NCBI GenBank assembly: GCA_934394435.1 | Contig: CAKRRN010000003.1 | Span: 62,001 to 126,000, forward strand | DNA from: an uncultured Bacteroidaceae bacterium | GTDB lineage: Bacteria; Bacteroidota; Bacteroidia; Bacteroidales; Bacteroidaceae | Length of the DNA: 64,000 nt | Direction: 5' to 3' | Shown here: positions 27,316-36,700 of the stretch, piece after piece | Numbering within the stretch: position 1 is the first letter of the stretch | Layout: every line of letters begins with the position of its first letter | Notes under the pieces: generated by a model | What the model was told of the DNA's origin: nothing | Database searches by the model: none | What the model saw: the letters and a program-made list of their open reading frames with translations, nothing else | Position numbers and translations under genes: made by a program

Positions 27316-27549
27316 ATGAATGAACATAAAATTATGAATAAAGAAGATGTACGTATCTGCGTGATAGGATTGGGTTATGTGGGATTACCCTTGGCTCGTC
27401 TGTTTTCTACAAAATTCCCAACGGTTGGGTTCGATATGAATCAAAGCCGTGTGGATTCTTTGATGAATGGACACGATGCCACACTAGAGGTGGAAGAGTC
27501 ATGGTTAAAAATGTCTACCTCTGACCTTATGGTTGCAATGACATTATGA
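27316..27549 (+). pseudogene. Truncated nucleotide-sugar dehydrogenase (TviB/WbpA-like) remnant
   Basis: Only the first 77 residues remain of an enzyme that is normally about 420 residues. The NAD-binding start VRICVIGLGYVGLPLARLFS and the next strand FPTVGFDMNQSRVDSL are intact and typical of UDP-HexNAc 6-dehydrogenases (WbpA/TviB). The similarity stops after DATLEVEESWL, the frame ends 14 codons later and no further dehydrogenase sequence follows. The catalytic Cys domain is therefore missing. The break is directly followed by a 36-bp duplication of the start of the next gene (27551-27623), which looks like a rearrangement scar. Confidence 0.8.
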
Positions 27550-27550
27550 C

Positions 27551-27623
27551 GATAGAAGTATGTTGTCTGTAAATTATCCCTATATACCGATAGAAGTATG
27601 TTGTCTGTAATTATTCCTATATA
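27551..27623 (+). repeat. Tandem duplication of the glycosyltransferase gene start
   Basis: Copies at 27551-27586 and 27589-27623 share GATAGAAGTATGTTGTCTGT and the following A/T-rich run with few changes, offset by 38 bp. The second copy contains the real start codon (27598). The first copy has an ATG at 27560 that runs out of frame to a stop after 16 codons. Confidence 0.85.
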
Positions 27624-28599
27624 TAACGAGGAGAAGAGCATTGTGATGTGCATGGACTCTATCTTAAACCAAGACTATCCTCATGATGATATGGAGGTAC
27701 TCTTGGTTGACGGTATGAGTACGGATAATACTCGGAAATTATTGTCTCCCTACCAGAAACGCTATTCTTTTGTACATCTGCTTGATAATCCTGGGCGTAC
27801 AGCTCCTAGGGCAATGAATATCGGTATACGCGCTGCGAAGGGTGATGTCCTGATGAGGCTGGATGCACATGCACTATATGAGCGAGACTATTTCACTGTG
27901 CTTGTACGTTCACTCCAGAAACTTCATGCAGACAATGTTGGTGTGGCGTGGGTGACTGATGTCTTACATCATGATGCACGCGGTTTGGCCATAAAGGCAG
28001 TGCTTAGTTGTCCTTTCGGAGTTGGCAATTCGTCTTTCCGTACTACAGGCATTGAACATGCTATGGAGGTTGAGACTGTTCCATTTGGATGTTGGCCTCG
28101 CGATGCTTTTCAAAAGTACGGCATGTTTGATGAACGTCTGACGCGCAACCAAGATATAGAACTTAACAAACGCATACGGCGTGCAGGAGGACATATCTAT
28201 ATAATACCAGATACCCACTGCACTTATCTTGCCAGAGACAATTATCGCGCTTTGGCAAAAAATAATTATGCTAACGGACTCTGGAATGTAAAGACTGTTG
28301 CCATTACGAGGCATTTCTCTTCGCTTAGTGTACGTCACTTTGTGCCTATGTGTTTTGTCCTTTCTCTTGTGCTACCATTGGTGCTTGGCTTTTTGTGGCA
28401 TCCGTTGTGGCTACTTGGACTACTTTCCTTATTCCTGTATTTGATATTACTTCTTGCTGTAAGTGTGCGTATGTCTCGTGCAGAACATTTGAGCGTGCTT
28501 CACTTGCTTGCGGCTTTCCTTACGTTGCACTTCTCTTATGGCTGTGGGTCAATTGCTGGACTTTGGCAAACTCGCATGATGACGTGTAAAGGAAAATAA
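27598..28599 (+). CDS. Family 2 glycosyltransferase with C-terminal membrane helices
   Basis: A 333-residue GT-A glycosyltransferase resembling ExoA of succinoglycan synthesis. The nucleotide-binding start SVIIPIYNEEKSIVMCMDSI, the first Asp in VLLVDGMSTDNT, the DxD-like LMRLDAHA and the acceptor-site RNQDIELNKRIRRAGG are present. Two or three hydrophobic helices at about 240-325 anchor it in the inner membrane. It would add a sugar to a lipid-linked glycan. The start is duplicated upstream (see the repeat entry). It ends 13 nt before the sugar transferase gene. Confidence 0.88.
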   Translation: MLSVIIPIYNEEKSIVMCMDSILNQDYPHDDMEVLLVDGMSTDNTRKLLSPYQKRYSFVHLLDNPGRTAPRAMNIGIRAAKGDVLMRLDAHALYERDYFTVLVRSLQKLHADNVGVAWVTDVLHHDARGLAIKAVLSCPFGVGNSSFRTTGIEHAMEVETVPFGCWPRDAFQKYGMFDERLTRNQDIELNKRIRRAGGHIYIIPDTHCTYLARDNYRALAKNNYANGLWNVKTVAITRHFSSLSVRHFVPMCFVLSLVLPLVLGFLWHPLWLLGLLSLFLYLILLLAVSVRMSRAEHLSVLHLLAAFLTLHFSYGCGSIAGLWQTRMMTCKGK

Positions 28600-28612
28600 A
28601 ACTGAAGATAGA

Positions 28613-29218
28613 ATGATAAAATGGATATTTGACCGTCTTGTTGCTCTGCTTGGGCTAATAGTCCTTGGGTGGTTGATTGTTGTTATAGCAGTGTGTATAA
28701 GGGCTAAGATGGGCTCCCCCGTCTTCTTTAGACAGAAAAGAGTAGGGCGAGAAGGAAAGCTTTTCACCATGGTAAAGTTTCGTACCATGACTACTGACCA
28801 TGGAGGAAACAGTGTGAGTGTTGCCGGTGAGAATAGAATAACACCATTCGGTGCAAAATTACGTCGGTTGAAACTGGACGAATTACCAGAACTCTGGAAT
28901 GTTCTAGTGGGTGATATGTCCTTTGTAGGTCCGCGTCCAGATGTTCCTGGTTATGCCGACTCTCTGACGGGATCTGACAGAGAAATTCTTCAACTACGCC
29001 CAGGAATAACAGGGCCTGCTACCTTAAAGTATCGGAATGAAGAAATACTTCTGGCATCAAAACCTAATCCACGTCAGTTCAATGACGAAGTTGTATTCCC
29101 AGATAAAGTGCGTTTGAACTTACTCTATCTGCATCATCATACGTTCTGTGGCGATTTGAAAATGATAATAGCAACAGTGCTAGGCAAACAGATCCTTTAT
29201 CATGGGGAATTTATATGA
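28613..29218 (+). CDS. Initiating phosphoglycosyl transferase (PglC-like bacterial sugar transferase)
   Basis: A 201-residue enzyme that transfers a sugar-phosphate from a UDP-sugar to undecaprenyl phosphate, the first membrane step of glycan assembly. One N-terminal re-entrant helix (about 8-30), SPVFFRQKRVGREGKLFTMV, KFRTM, the catalytic Asp-Glu in LKLDELPELWNVL, and VGPRPDVPGY are all present. Length and architecture match the small monotopic PglC class rather than the large WcaJ class. It overlaps no gene; the aminotransferase starts 10 nt after it. Confidence 0.92.
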   Translation: MIKWIFDRLVALLGLIVLGWLIVVIAVCIRAKMGSPVFFRQKRVGREGKLFTMVKFRTMTTDHGGNSVSVAGENRITPFGAKLRRLKLDELPELWNVLVGDMSFVGPRPDVPGYADSLTGSDREILQLRPGITGPATLKYRNEEILLASKPNPRQFNDEVVFPDKVRLNLLYLHHHTFCGDLKMIIATVLGKQILYHGEFI

Positions 29219-29228
29219 GTAAAGAATT

Positions 29229-30482
29229 ATGGAACAGAGAAAACGTATATATCTTTGTCTTGCACATATGAGTGAGACTGGTGAGGAACAGAAATACATT
29301 AAAGAAGCTTTTGATACAAACTGGGTCGTGCCTCTCGGACCAAATGTTAATGGGTTTGAATCGGATTTGGAACAGTTTGTTGGTCATGGGAAGCATATTG
29401 TAGCCTTATCGGCAGGTACCGCTGCTGTACATCTTGCTTTGGTGGCATGTGGCGTAGGACCTGGAGACGAGGTTCTTTGTCAAAGCTTCACCTTTTGTGC
29501 TTCTTGTCATCCGATAATATATCAGGGGGCAACCCCCGTATTTGTGGATAGTGAGCCTGATTCTTGGAATATGGATCCTTCCTTGTTGGAAGAAGCTATA
29601 CTGGACCGTATTCGCAAGACAAGGCGTATTCCCAAGGCTATTGTCCCTGTGTCTCTCTATGGCATGCCTTATCGCATAGATCGAATCATGAGGGTTGCCA
29701 ATAAATATAATATACCCGTAATAGAAGATGCTGCTGAGGGATTAGGATCTTGCTATGATGGTAGAATGTTAGGTACCTTTGGACGCTATGGTATATTGAG
29801 TTTCAATGGAAACAAGATGATAACCACCAGTGGTGGGGGTGCACTTATATGTCCGACCCCAGAGGATAAAAATACAATCATGTGGTATGCGACGCAGGCG
29901 CGAGAGGCTTACCCTTATTATCAGCATGAGGTTGTCGGATATAATTATCGAATGAGCAATATATGTGCAGGTATCGGACGTGGGCAGATGACTTTGCTTA
30001 ACGATCATTTGGCTCACCATCGCCATGTGCAGAAAATGTATGAGCAGTTGCTTAATGATATTCCTGGCATAAGTGTGCATCGTGCGCCTTCTGAGATTTT
30101 TGATTCAAACTACTGGCTTTGTACTATGACTCTCTCGCCAGAATTGCGTATCAAAGGACAGGAAAATGCTTATGCTTCGGTTGTGACAGGTGCTGTTGGA
30201 GGAGCATCGGGCGTTACCCATACAGGTGGAAAGGTAAGAACGGATTGTCAGCCTAATGATAATGTCGAGGCTTTGCGCGTTTATCTTGATGCACGTCAGA
30301 TAGAGACTCGCCCACTATGGAAACCCATGCACAAGCAACCTGTATATCGTGATGCCCCAGCTTATGTGAATGGCGTGAGTGAGGAGCTTTTCCATGTTGG
30401 CATCTGTCTGCCAGCAGGTCCTTGCGTAACAGATGAGGATGTTCAGTATATATGCCAATGCATACGTGAATCTATAGAGTAA
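29229..30482 (+). CDS. DegT/DnrJ/EryC1 aminotransferase (PglE-like sugar aminotransferase)
   Basis: A 417-residue PLP enzyme that aminates a keto-sugar nucleotide. PLP-site residues: SAGTAAVHLAL (phosphate binding), Asp167 in VIEDAAEGLGS, and the Schiff-base Lys196 in SFNGNKMITTSGGG. YNYRMSNICAGIGRGQM is also typical. With the dehydratase at 25280 and the PglC-like transferase it would make a UDP-4-amino-4,6-dideoxy-HexNAc. The acetyltransferase that completes diacetylbacillosamine (PglD) is not in this cluster. It is followed by a strong terminator, so it ends the operon. Confidence 0.9.
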   Translation: MEQRKRIYLCLAHMSETGEEQKYIKEAFDTNWVVPLGPNVNGFESDLEQFVGHGKHIVALSAGTAAVHLALVACGVGPGDEVLCQSFTFCASCHPIIYQGATPVFVDSEPDSWNMDPSLLEEAILDRIRKTRRIPKAIVPVSLYGMPYRIDRIMRVANKYNIPVIEDAAEGLGSCYDGRMLGTFGRYGILSFNGNKMITTSGGGALICPTPEDKNTIMWYATQAREAYPYYQHEVVGYNYRMSNICAGIGRGQMTLLNDHLAHHRHVQKMYEQLLNDIPGISVHRAPSEIFDSNYWLCTMTLSPELRIKGQENAYASVVTGAVGGASGVTHTGGKVRTDCQPNDNVEALRVYLDARQIETRPLWKPMHKQPVYRDAPAYVNGVSEELFHVGICLPAGPCVTDEDVQYICQCIRESIE

Positions 30483-30560
30483 CCGTATGGAGAGGCAATC
30501 CTTCATGCATGGACTGCGTGTCATGTGACGCGTTCGCTAAAACATGTAAGGGAATAAGAC

Positions 30561-30600
30561 AAATACCCAAGTATCCTTTAGGGGGATGCTTGGGTATTTT
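30561..30600 (+). terminator. Terminator of the glycan operon
   Basis: A 16-bp stem with one G-U pair (30561-30576 with 30584-30599; AAATACCCAAGTATCC / GGATGCTTGGGTATTT), with a 7-nt loop. Confidence 0.75.
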
Positions 30601-30621
30601 CTTCGGATAGTTACAATAGTT

Positions 30622-30667
30622 GTATCTATATGGGGTGAACAGAAGTATCTATATGGGATGAGCAGAA
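30622..30667. repeat. 23-bp tandem direct repeat
   Basis: Two abutting copies (30622-30644, 30645-30667) of GTATCTATATGGGRTGARCA plus GAA, with two differences. It lies between the glycan-operon terminator and the 3' end of sprA. It is not palindromic, unlike the 22-bp arrays. A half copy of the GACCGATTGGGG hairpin motif follows at about 30708. Confidence 0.7.
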
Positions 30668-30797
30668 ACATTCATTGGCAGAATGGGTTCTTAGCTTCAG
30701 ACAAATGACCGATTGGGGGCTTAAAAATGAAATTGTATATTGTCACCAAATCATCCCCAGTTTATCACGTGAATCCAAATAAAAGTTTGATTCTATA

Positions 30798-33700
30798 CTA
30801 TCTGGTGAGTGAGAATTTCATAGTCATACCGAAGTCCTGAGTCACGGTGGGGTAACTGCTACTTGAAAGCAAGGGCTTAGAACGCTGACGATCATAGTAG
30901 AGTGAGAAGGTGACCATTCGGCTCATTGCATAGTCTATCTGAGTGCTTGTCTTGATAGCGAGGTTTCCGCTTGTAGCTTCGCAAAGGCTTGTTTGCAAAT
31001 CACGTTTTATGGCATCTTGGTTGCGCAGACTGAAATCAAAACGCAGATTAAGCGAATGTGCAAACCTGTTTCCTCCAACATTCTTGTTGGTTGTAGTGGT
31101 TTCGTTGTCTTTGTTAGCAGCATTCTTACCTTTGCTCTTTGATGTTGATTTGTTTGCTTTTTGACTTGCTTTATGTCCACCAAAAAGATGAGCGATACGG
31201 AAGTCGCTAATCTTGTAGCCCCATCCCAATACAAGATCTCTGGAACTCGTTTCGGTAAGTTGAGCACTGGTTGTGCTTAGTGACATTACTCGGGTTGTCT
31301 TGTATTCTACTTTGAGAGTCATATCATTCTGGAAAGTCATGTTCACTCCAAGGAGTGGAGAGAAAGTCTCATTGATGCTTACAGCGCCAATGTCATACAT
31401 AGAACTGGGTGTGTATTGCCCTGTTGTCGCATTTTGCATGAATCCTAGTCCGCTGCCCATGCTCTCTATCCATGAACTATACGAATTATAAGATCCCACA
31501 CTATATATGCTCTTGTATGCATGTGTGAGTGTTACGCTCTTGAAGTGATCTCTTATCCATGGTAGTGTGGAGAGTCCCTTGTAGGTGGCATTCCAGTTTG
31601 GTAACATCTTGGTGATAGAGGGGAATATGTTCAGCCCTTGACGTGAAGCACTCTTACCTGTGTATGCAGCCAGGAAGGCAGGTATCATCACGTCGGAACT
31701 GTACTGGTCTACAGTCCCATTTTCAGGATTGAATTTCCCACTTAATCCAGTCCCATTCGGATAGGTTTGTCCAAGGTATTGCCTTTCAACACGCTGTTGG
31801 AAAATGGGCAGATAGCTTTGGAAACGTTTGAATGTTGGGCTGCTGTAACCATTCCGTGCATTGCCCTTGCTCTTGAATGCGGTGCGCAGGCTGATGGTGG
31901 TTATGTTGAACGAACCACTATGCGTGGTGGGGTTACCAGCATACATGAATTGCATGGTTCGGTTTCGGTTATCCGTACGGCTCATGCTCAAGTCAACCTT
32001 TAGATCTGTGAATGGCTCCAAAACCATTTTTACCTGAAGGTCTTCTGTGGTCGACGCAGCTGCCGGAGTGGCTACGCTATCGTTCATCAGCAACCATCCT
32101 CTATCTTTTGCCTTGTCGATGTAGGAGTCTCCCACTGTGGAGAATGCAAAGTCAAGACCAGGTGAGAAGGTCCCACCTTTTTTCGTTTGTCCGAGCATGT
32201 CACCTACAGTTGGCATGAAGCCAGGAAGAGTTAGGTTATAGGTATTCCGATAACTGATGCTTGCGTTGCGTATCATCATTAAGAATCGTGCGCCAGCCTG
32301 CAGAAACGCGTATCCTTTTTGCTCTTCGCGCTTGGGTAGAGCCACCACTCCCAGACGTATCTCTGTGGTGTCTTGTGGCGAACGTGTGATGCGAATGTTA
32401 TTTTCGTCAATCTTCTTGTATTTCAGTTTTACGCTGTGTCCGCTCTTGTCTAATGCTGTCACGCGAATGCGCTTAGATTTTTGTCCGTGTGCGATATTGA
32501 TGGCAGAGTCAGGGTAGAGGGTTATTTCCTTCGTGAATCCCTTGGTTTTCTTCTTCTGCTGTGATATGCCATTGGCATTTGACTGACGTTCTGCTGCGCC
32601 TGTCTTCTGTTGTGCCAAGATTGAGTCTATGGGCACACCCTTCTGTTGTGCTTCAGCTTCTGCTTTGGCACGTAGTTCCTTCTCCTTTTCTTTCTTTAAC
32701 TTCTTCTCTTCGTCCAGTTTCTTTTTCTCCAGTTTCTTCTTGCTTACTGTACTCTTTACGTTACCTGCGGAAAATTTCTTGTTGGCTTCGCGTAGGAAGG
32801 TACTGTGGTTATACAGCTTTTCCATATCAAGTTTTCCGTTTAGGTTGATATTTCGTTGCGTATTTACCGTGTTGCCAAGTGTACTTCCATCCTCTAATTC
32901 AGCACCACGTTTCCATGAATAGTTAGAATTATAGGTAGCATCCAAACTTGTCCAGTCAAGTAAGGGAATTTTAGAAAGAGGTACTTTGTAACTGAGTGAA
33001 GCAGACTGTGAGTAATCCAATGGGCGTCCGAAGTGACGCAGACTCATGCGTACGCTGTCCTTCCATGCTTCGTAACGGTCTGGGTAAAGGTCCTTGTTGA
33101 CCTGCATGTAGGGTTCTTCCACTTCAGCACGTGTGCCGCTCTGGAAGTTGAAATGCAGGGCCTTGAAGATATCCCATCGCAACTGGAAATTTCTGTTCCA
33201 TAGGTAGCTCTGGCTAAAGGTGGCAGGCAATGAGTTTTTGACATCCAAGTTGTCGAGGTCGCGCTCCTGCAATTCATAGTAAGTGCGATTGAGGTCCGTG
33301 CTAAAGGTAATATTCTGTGGGGCATAGGAGAGGTTTTGTGCCTTGACAATGTCGAGCCACTTCGATTTTCCCTTCAGTTTCTTGAAAGGCTCCCATGCCT
33401 TCCAGTTAGGACTCCATGAATAGTTCATACCTCCCTTCCATGACTTTTCATGTTCATATACGGTAGTTTCTCCCACGGTGCTTTGAGTGGAGTGACTATA
33501 GTTGAATGAGAAGTTTGCTGGGTCGTAGGGCATGGGATGCTTACGTGTGGCAATGTTTACTTTGATGCCACTGAAAGACAGATTTTTGCTAATCTCTGTG
33601 CGTGTGGTGAGATTGCGCAAGGAATCTTTTTCTCGCTCGGTGGCCAGTGCGTCAAGTGCGTCACTCAGCTTCATGTCCGAATCGAATGGGTTATATTTTG

Positions 33701-36700
33701 GCTTGACAGTCTCCTTACTATAACTATAATAAAGAGGTACAGAGACCTTTGCTTTCTCGGGCAGGATACGTCCAAGTTCCATGTTTGTGGTCACGGAGTA
33801 GTTTAGGTTGTCCTCATCTTTTCTGGCTTGAACGCTTTGTTCTATGCCTCCGAAGCCAGCTGTTTCCATATGTGCGTTCACACCCACGGAACCGATATCG
33901 CTTAGTTGCACATTTAAATTACCCTGTGCAGCCCAGCCGCCGTCATTGGAGAACTCTTGCAAACGGAGTTCGTTGGCCCATACCTCCACACTCTTCACCG
34001 TACGTCCATTATTGCGTATACCTATCATAATGGTCTTCACCTCGCCAAGAGTGGGGTTACCCATAATGGAAATGCGGTTGGATGGATTGTTGTTGTCGTA
34101 CTCAGAGAAAAGTTTTGTCATGCTTGCTTGACCCAGGCTACTCTGCGTGTTACGTGCCTTCTTTAGACTGGTGAATATGTTGAGGTCGATATTAAACATG
34201 TTTTCCTCTGGCCATACAGCTGCACGTCCGCTTGGGCTGTAGGTGTCGTAGAGTCCCTCGGGGGTCAGTTTCAGCGGTATCTCGTATTCGTAGAAGTTGC
34301 TCTTGTAGTCGGAGCCCAGTCGCAGGAAGATGCTTGTCTCACCGTCAGTGGTCTCGGTCACGTTCTCATTGAGTGCGTTTGCATGTACAAACATCTGCAG
34401 GTGTTTGTAACGTCGCATGTCGTAAGAACAGTTTTTATAGACTGCTCTTGCATCGCCAGGACTCAGATTCCTGGCTACCATAGACATAGCTTGCTCGTTG
34501 CTCTCTACAAGTTGTGTCTGTGTGGGGTCCGTCACTCTACTGATGCCTGGAGGCAACACGTAGTTTACGGGAGTCTTGTCGTTGTTCTCTTCGATATTGA
34601 CTGTACTTACCTCCAGAGTCGCGTTCTGTGCAGGTGCTTCACCTGTGTAGAGGGCTTGCTCATATGTTCTCCAGTCACCATGTACCAAATCAAGAGTTGC
34701 CAATCGAAGGATGACATCTTCCTGGAAACCTGTAAGGAACATGCGCATGAAGCGTATACTGGTGAAGTCCTGTATATTGCCCACCTTCTGCTCGTAACTG
34801 GTCAAGGGGATACGGAATAGATACCAGGTGCACTCTTCTGTATTGCCGTTTCTTAGTTTGACGGTGGCTGTGCGTTTGTCAGCGATATGGTTGCGTCCCA
34901 CGACCATGTCCTCGGGGCGTATGCTTACGTGGTACTGGTAGTACTTTTCGTATTCGTTGAGTGTATAGTCTTGGTTGATGTCCTCCACGTCGGGCGTGCT
35001 CTTCCAAGCAGTCTCGTATGATTCGGGGTTTGTGTCGGAGTCAGCACTGTTGCCCTGAGGCATGTTGACACGCTTGTAGCGGTTCAGAATAGAGGTCTGT
35101 GCATGGTCGAAGTCTGTACCGCGGTAGTAATGGTAATTATCGTTTGCGGGGTCTGCCTGTATGCTGTCGTATGTTTGTGCATTCACCTTACCCTGTATTT
35201 GTTGCAGGTAATTGGCATAGGTGGGGAACTGCTTCTCCTCCTCGTCGTTTAGTCCGTTCAGTCCAACATCCTGACGTGCACGTGCTCCTTTTTCGTTGTT
35301 GAAGGCATAGGTGACACTGGTAGTGTTGGGCACGCGTCCCCACAGCCCATCTGTGTAGTAGTTGCTGTTGCCATCTACGGGCATTCCACTCTCGAAGTAT
35401 TTCTTTCCGTCCTTCAGAATGTCCTCGCTCACTTCGCCCAGGTTGATGTAGAAATCTCCTCCATGATTGCCAGGCAAGTCTTTCTTATAGATGAAGGGAT
35501 CCATCATCCAGAACTCGATGTACTCAATGTTTTGCGCCTCGAAGTCTGTGTTGTCCAGTTTACGCATCATGCCGCCCCACTTACCTGAAGGGTTCTTCAA
35601 GTGTCCATTGGCATCAAGGTCGGTGCTTAGATTGTAGGCACCACGCTCGGTGGGGTAGTAGGCGAGGTTGAGCACATTGAGACTACTGGCACTGGTGTAG
35701 GTGTTTTGTTGCTTTTGGGGATAGAGCTCGCGTTCGTACACCTCGCGTACATAATGGTTGGAGAGCTGGTTGAGGTCGCTCTTGATGTGGCTGGGCGTGA
35801 GTGTGCTGCTTCGGCGTGTGAAGATGGGATCCACGTAGTACCATGCCAGCAGAGCACGATTATAGCCGTAGGAGAGATCGTTGGAGAGCTTGCTCTCTGG
35901 AAACATGCTGGGCGTTGACGACATTGTCCAGTAGGTGGGTTGCGTAAGGCTACTCTTGTAGCTGCTGCTCTCAAAGTCGTCGAGATAGGATGCGCTCCCC
36001 TGTATCTTCTTGTTCTGACCAGCCAGTAATTGTGCAAACTCAGCGTTGAGAGTTATCTGGCTGGGCTGTGTGGCCTGTATGAGTGGCAGTTTGTCAATGA
36101 GGTTTGTTAGCCACTGGCTCTCTTTTTTCCAGCTGATATGCGCGCCCCACAGTGTGTTTTTGAGTGGCTCGCTTCCCATGTTTACCTTTGTTGTTAGCGG
36201 TTGTTCGTTGAGGAACATCACCGTTCCGCCCAGTGTCAGATTCTTGCTTACCTCATAGTCCATGTTTACGCCCACCATGGTCTTGCGCTGCATACCATAG
36301 TTGTCGTTACTTTCCACGCTGGCGTTGATGGTGGTGCCTGCATCAATGAGACTTTGGTTGATGATGGTCACGCGTCCCATGCTGTAGTCTACGGTGTAGT
36401 CAGTATTTTCCGTTAGGGTTACTCCACCAGCTGTTACGACCACCGAGCCTTGTGCCACATTTGTTACTCCCAGGTCGATTTCTGCTGCGCTGTTACCTTT
36501 ATATCGACCAGTGATGAGAAATTTGTCGTGCTCTGCTATTTGCTTGGCCACAGTCTTGGTACTGTCATACAATTCTTCAAAACAGTACTTGTCTGCCAAT
36601 GCGTCATTCTTGATCCAGTCGCGTAAGTGCTTGCCAAATGGTTCTGCTACGGGGAAGAACACACGACCTTTCTGAATCGTGTATCCTTCGACAAAATCAA

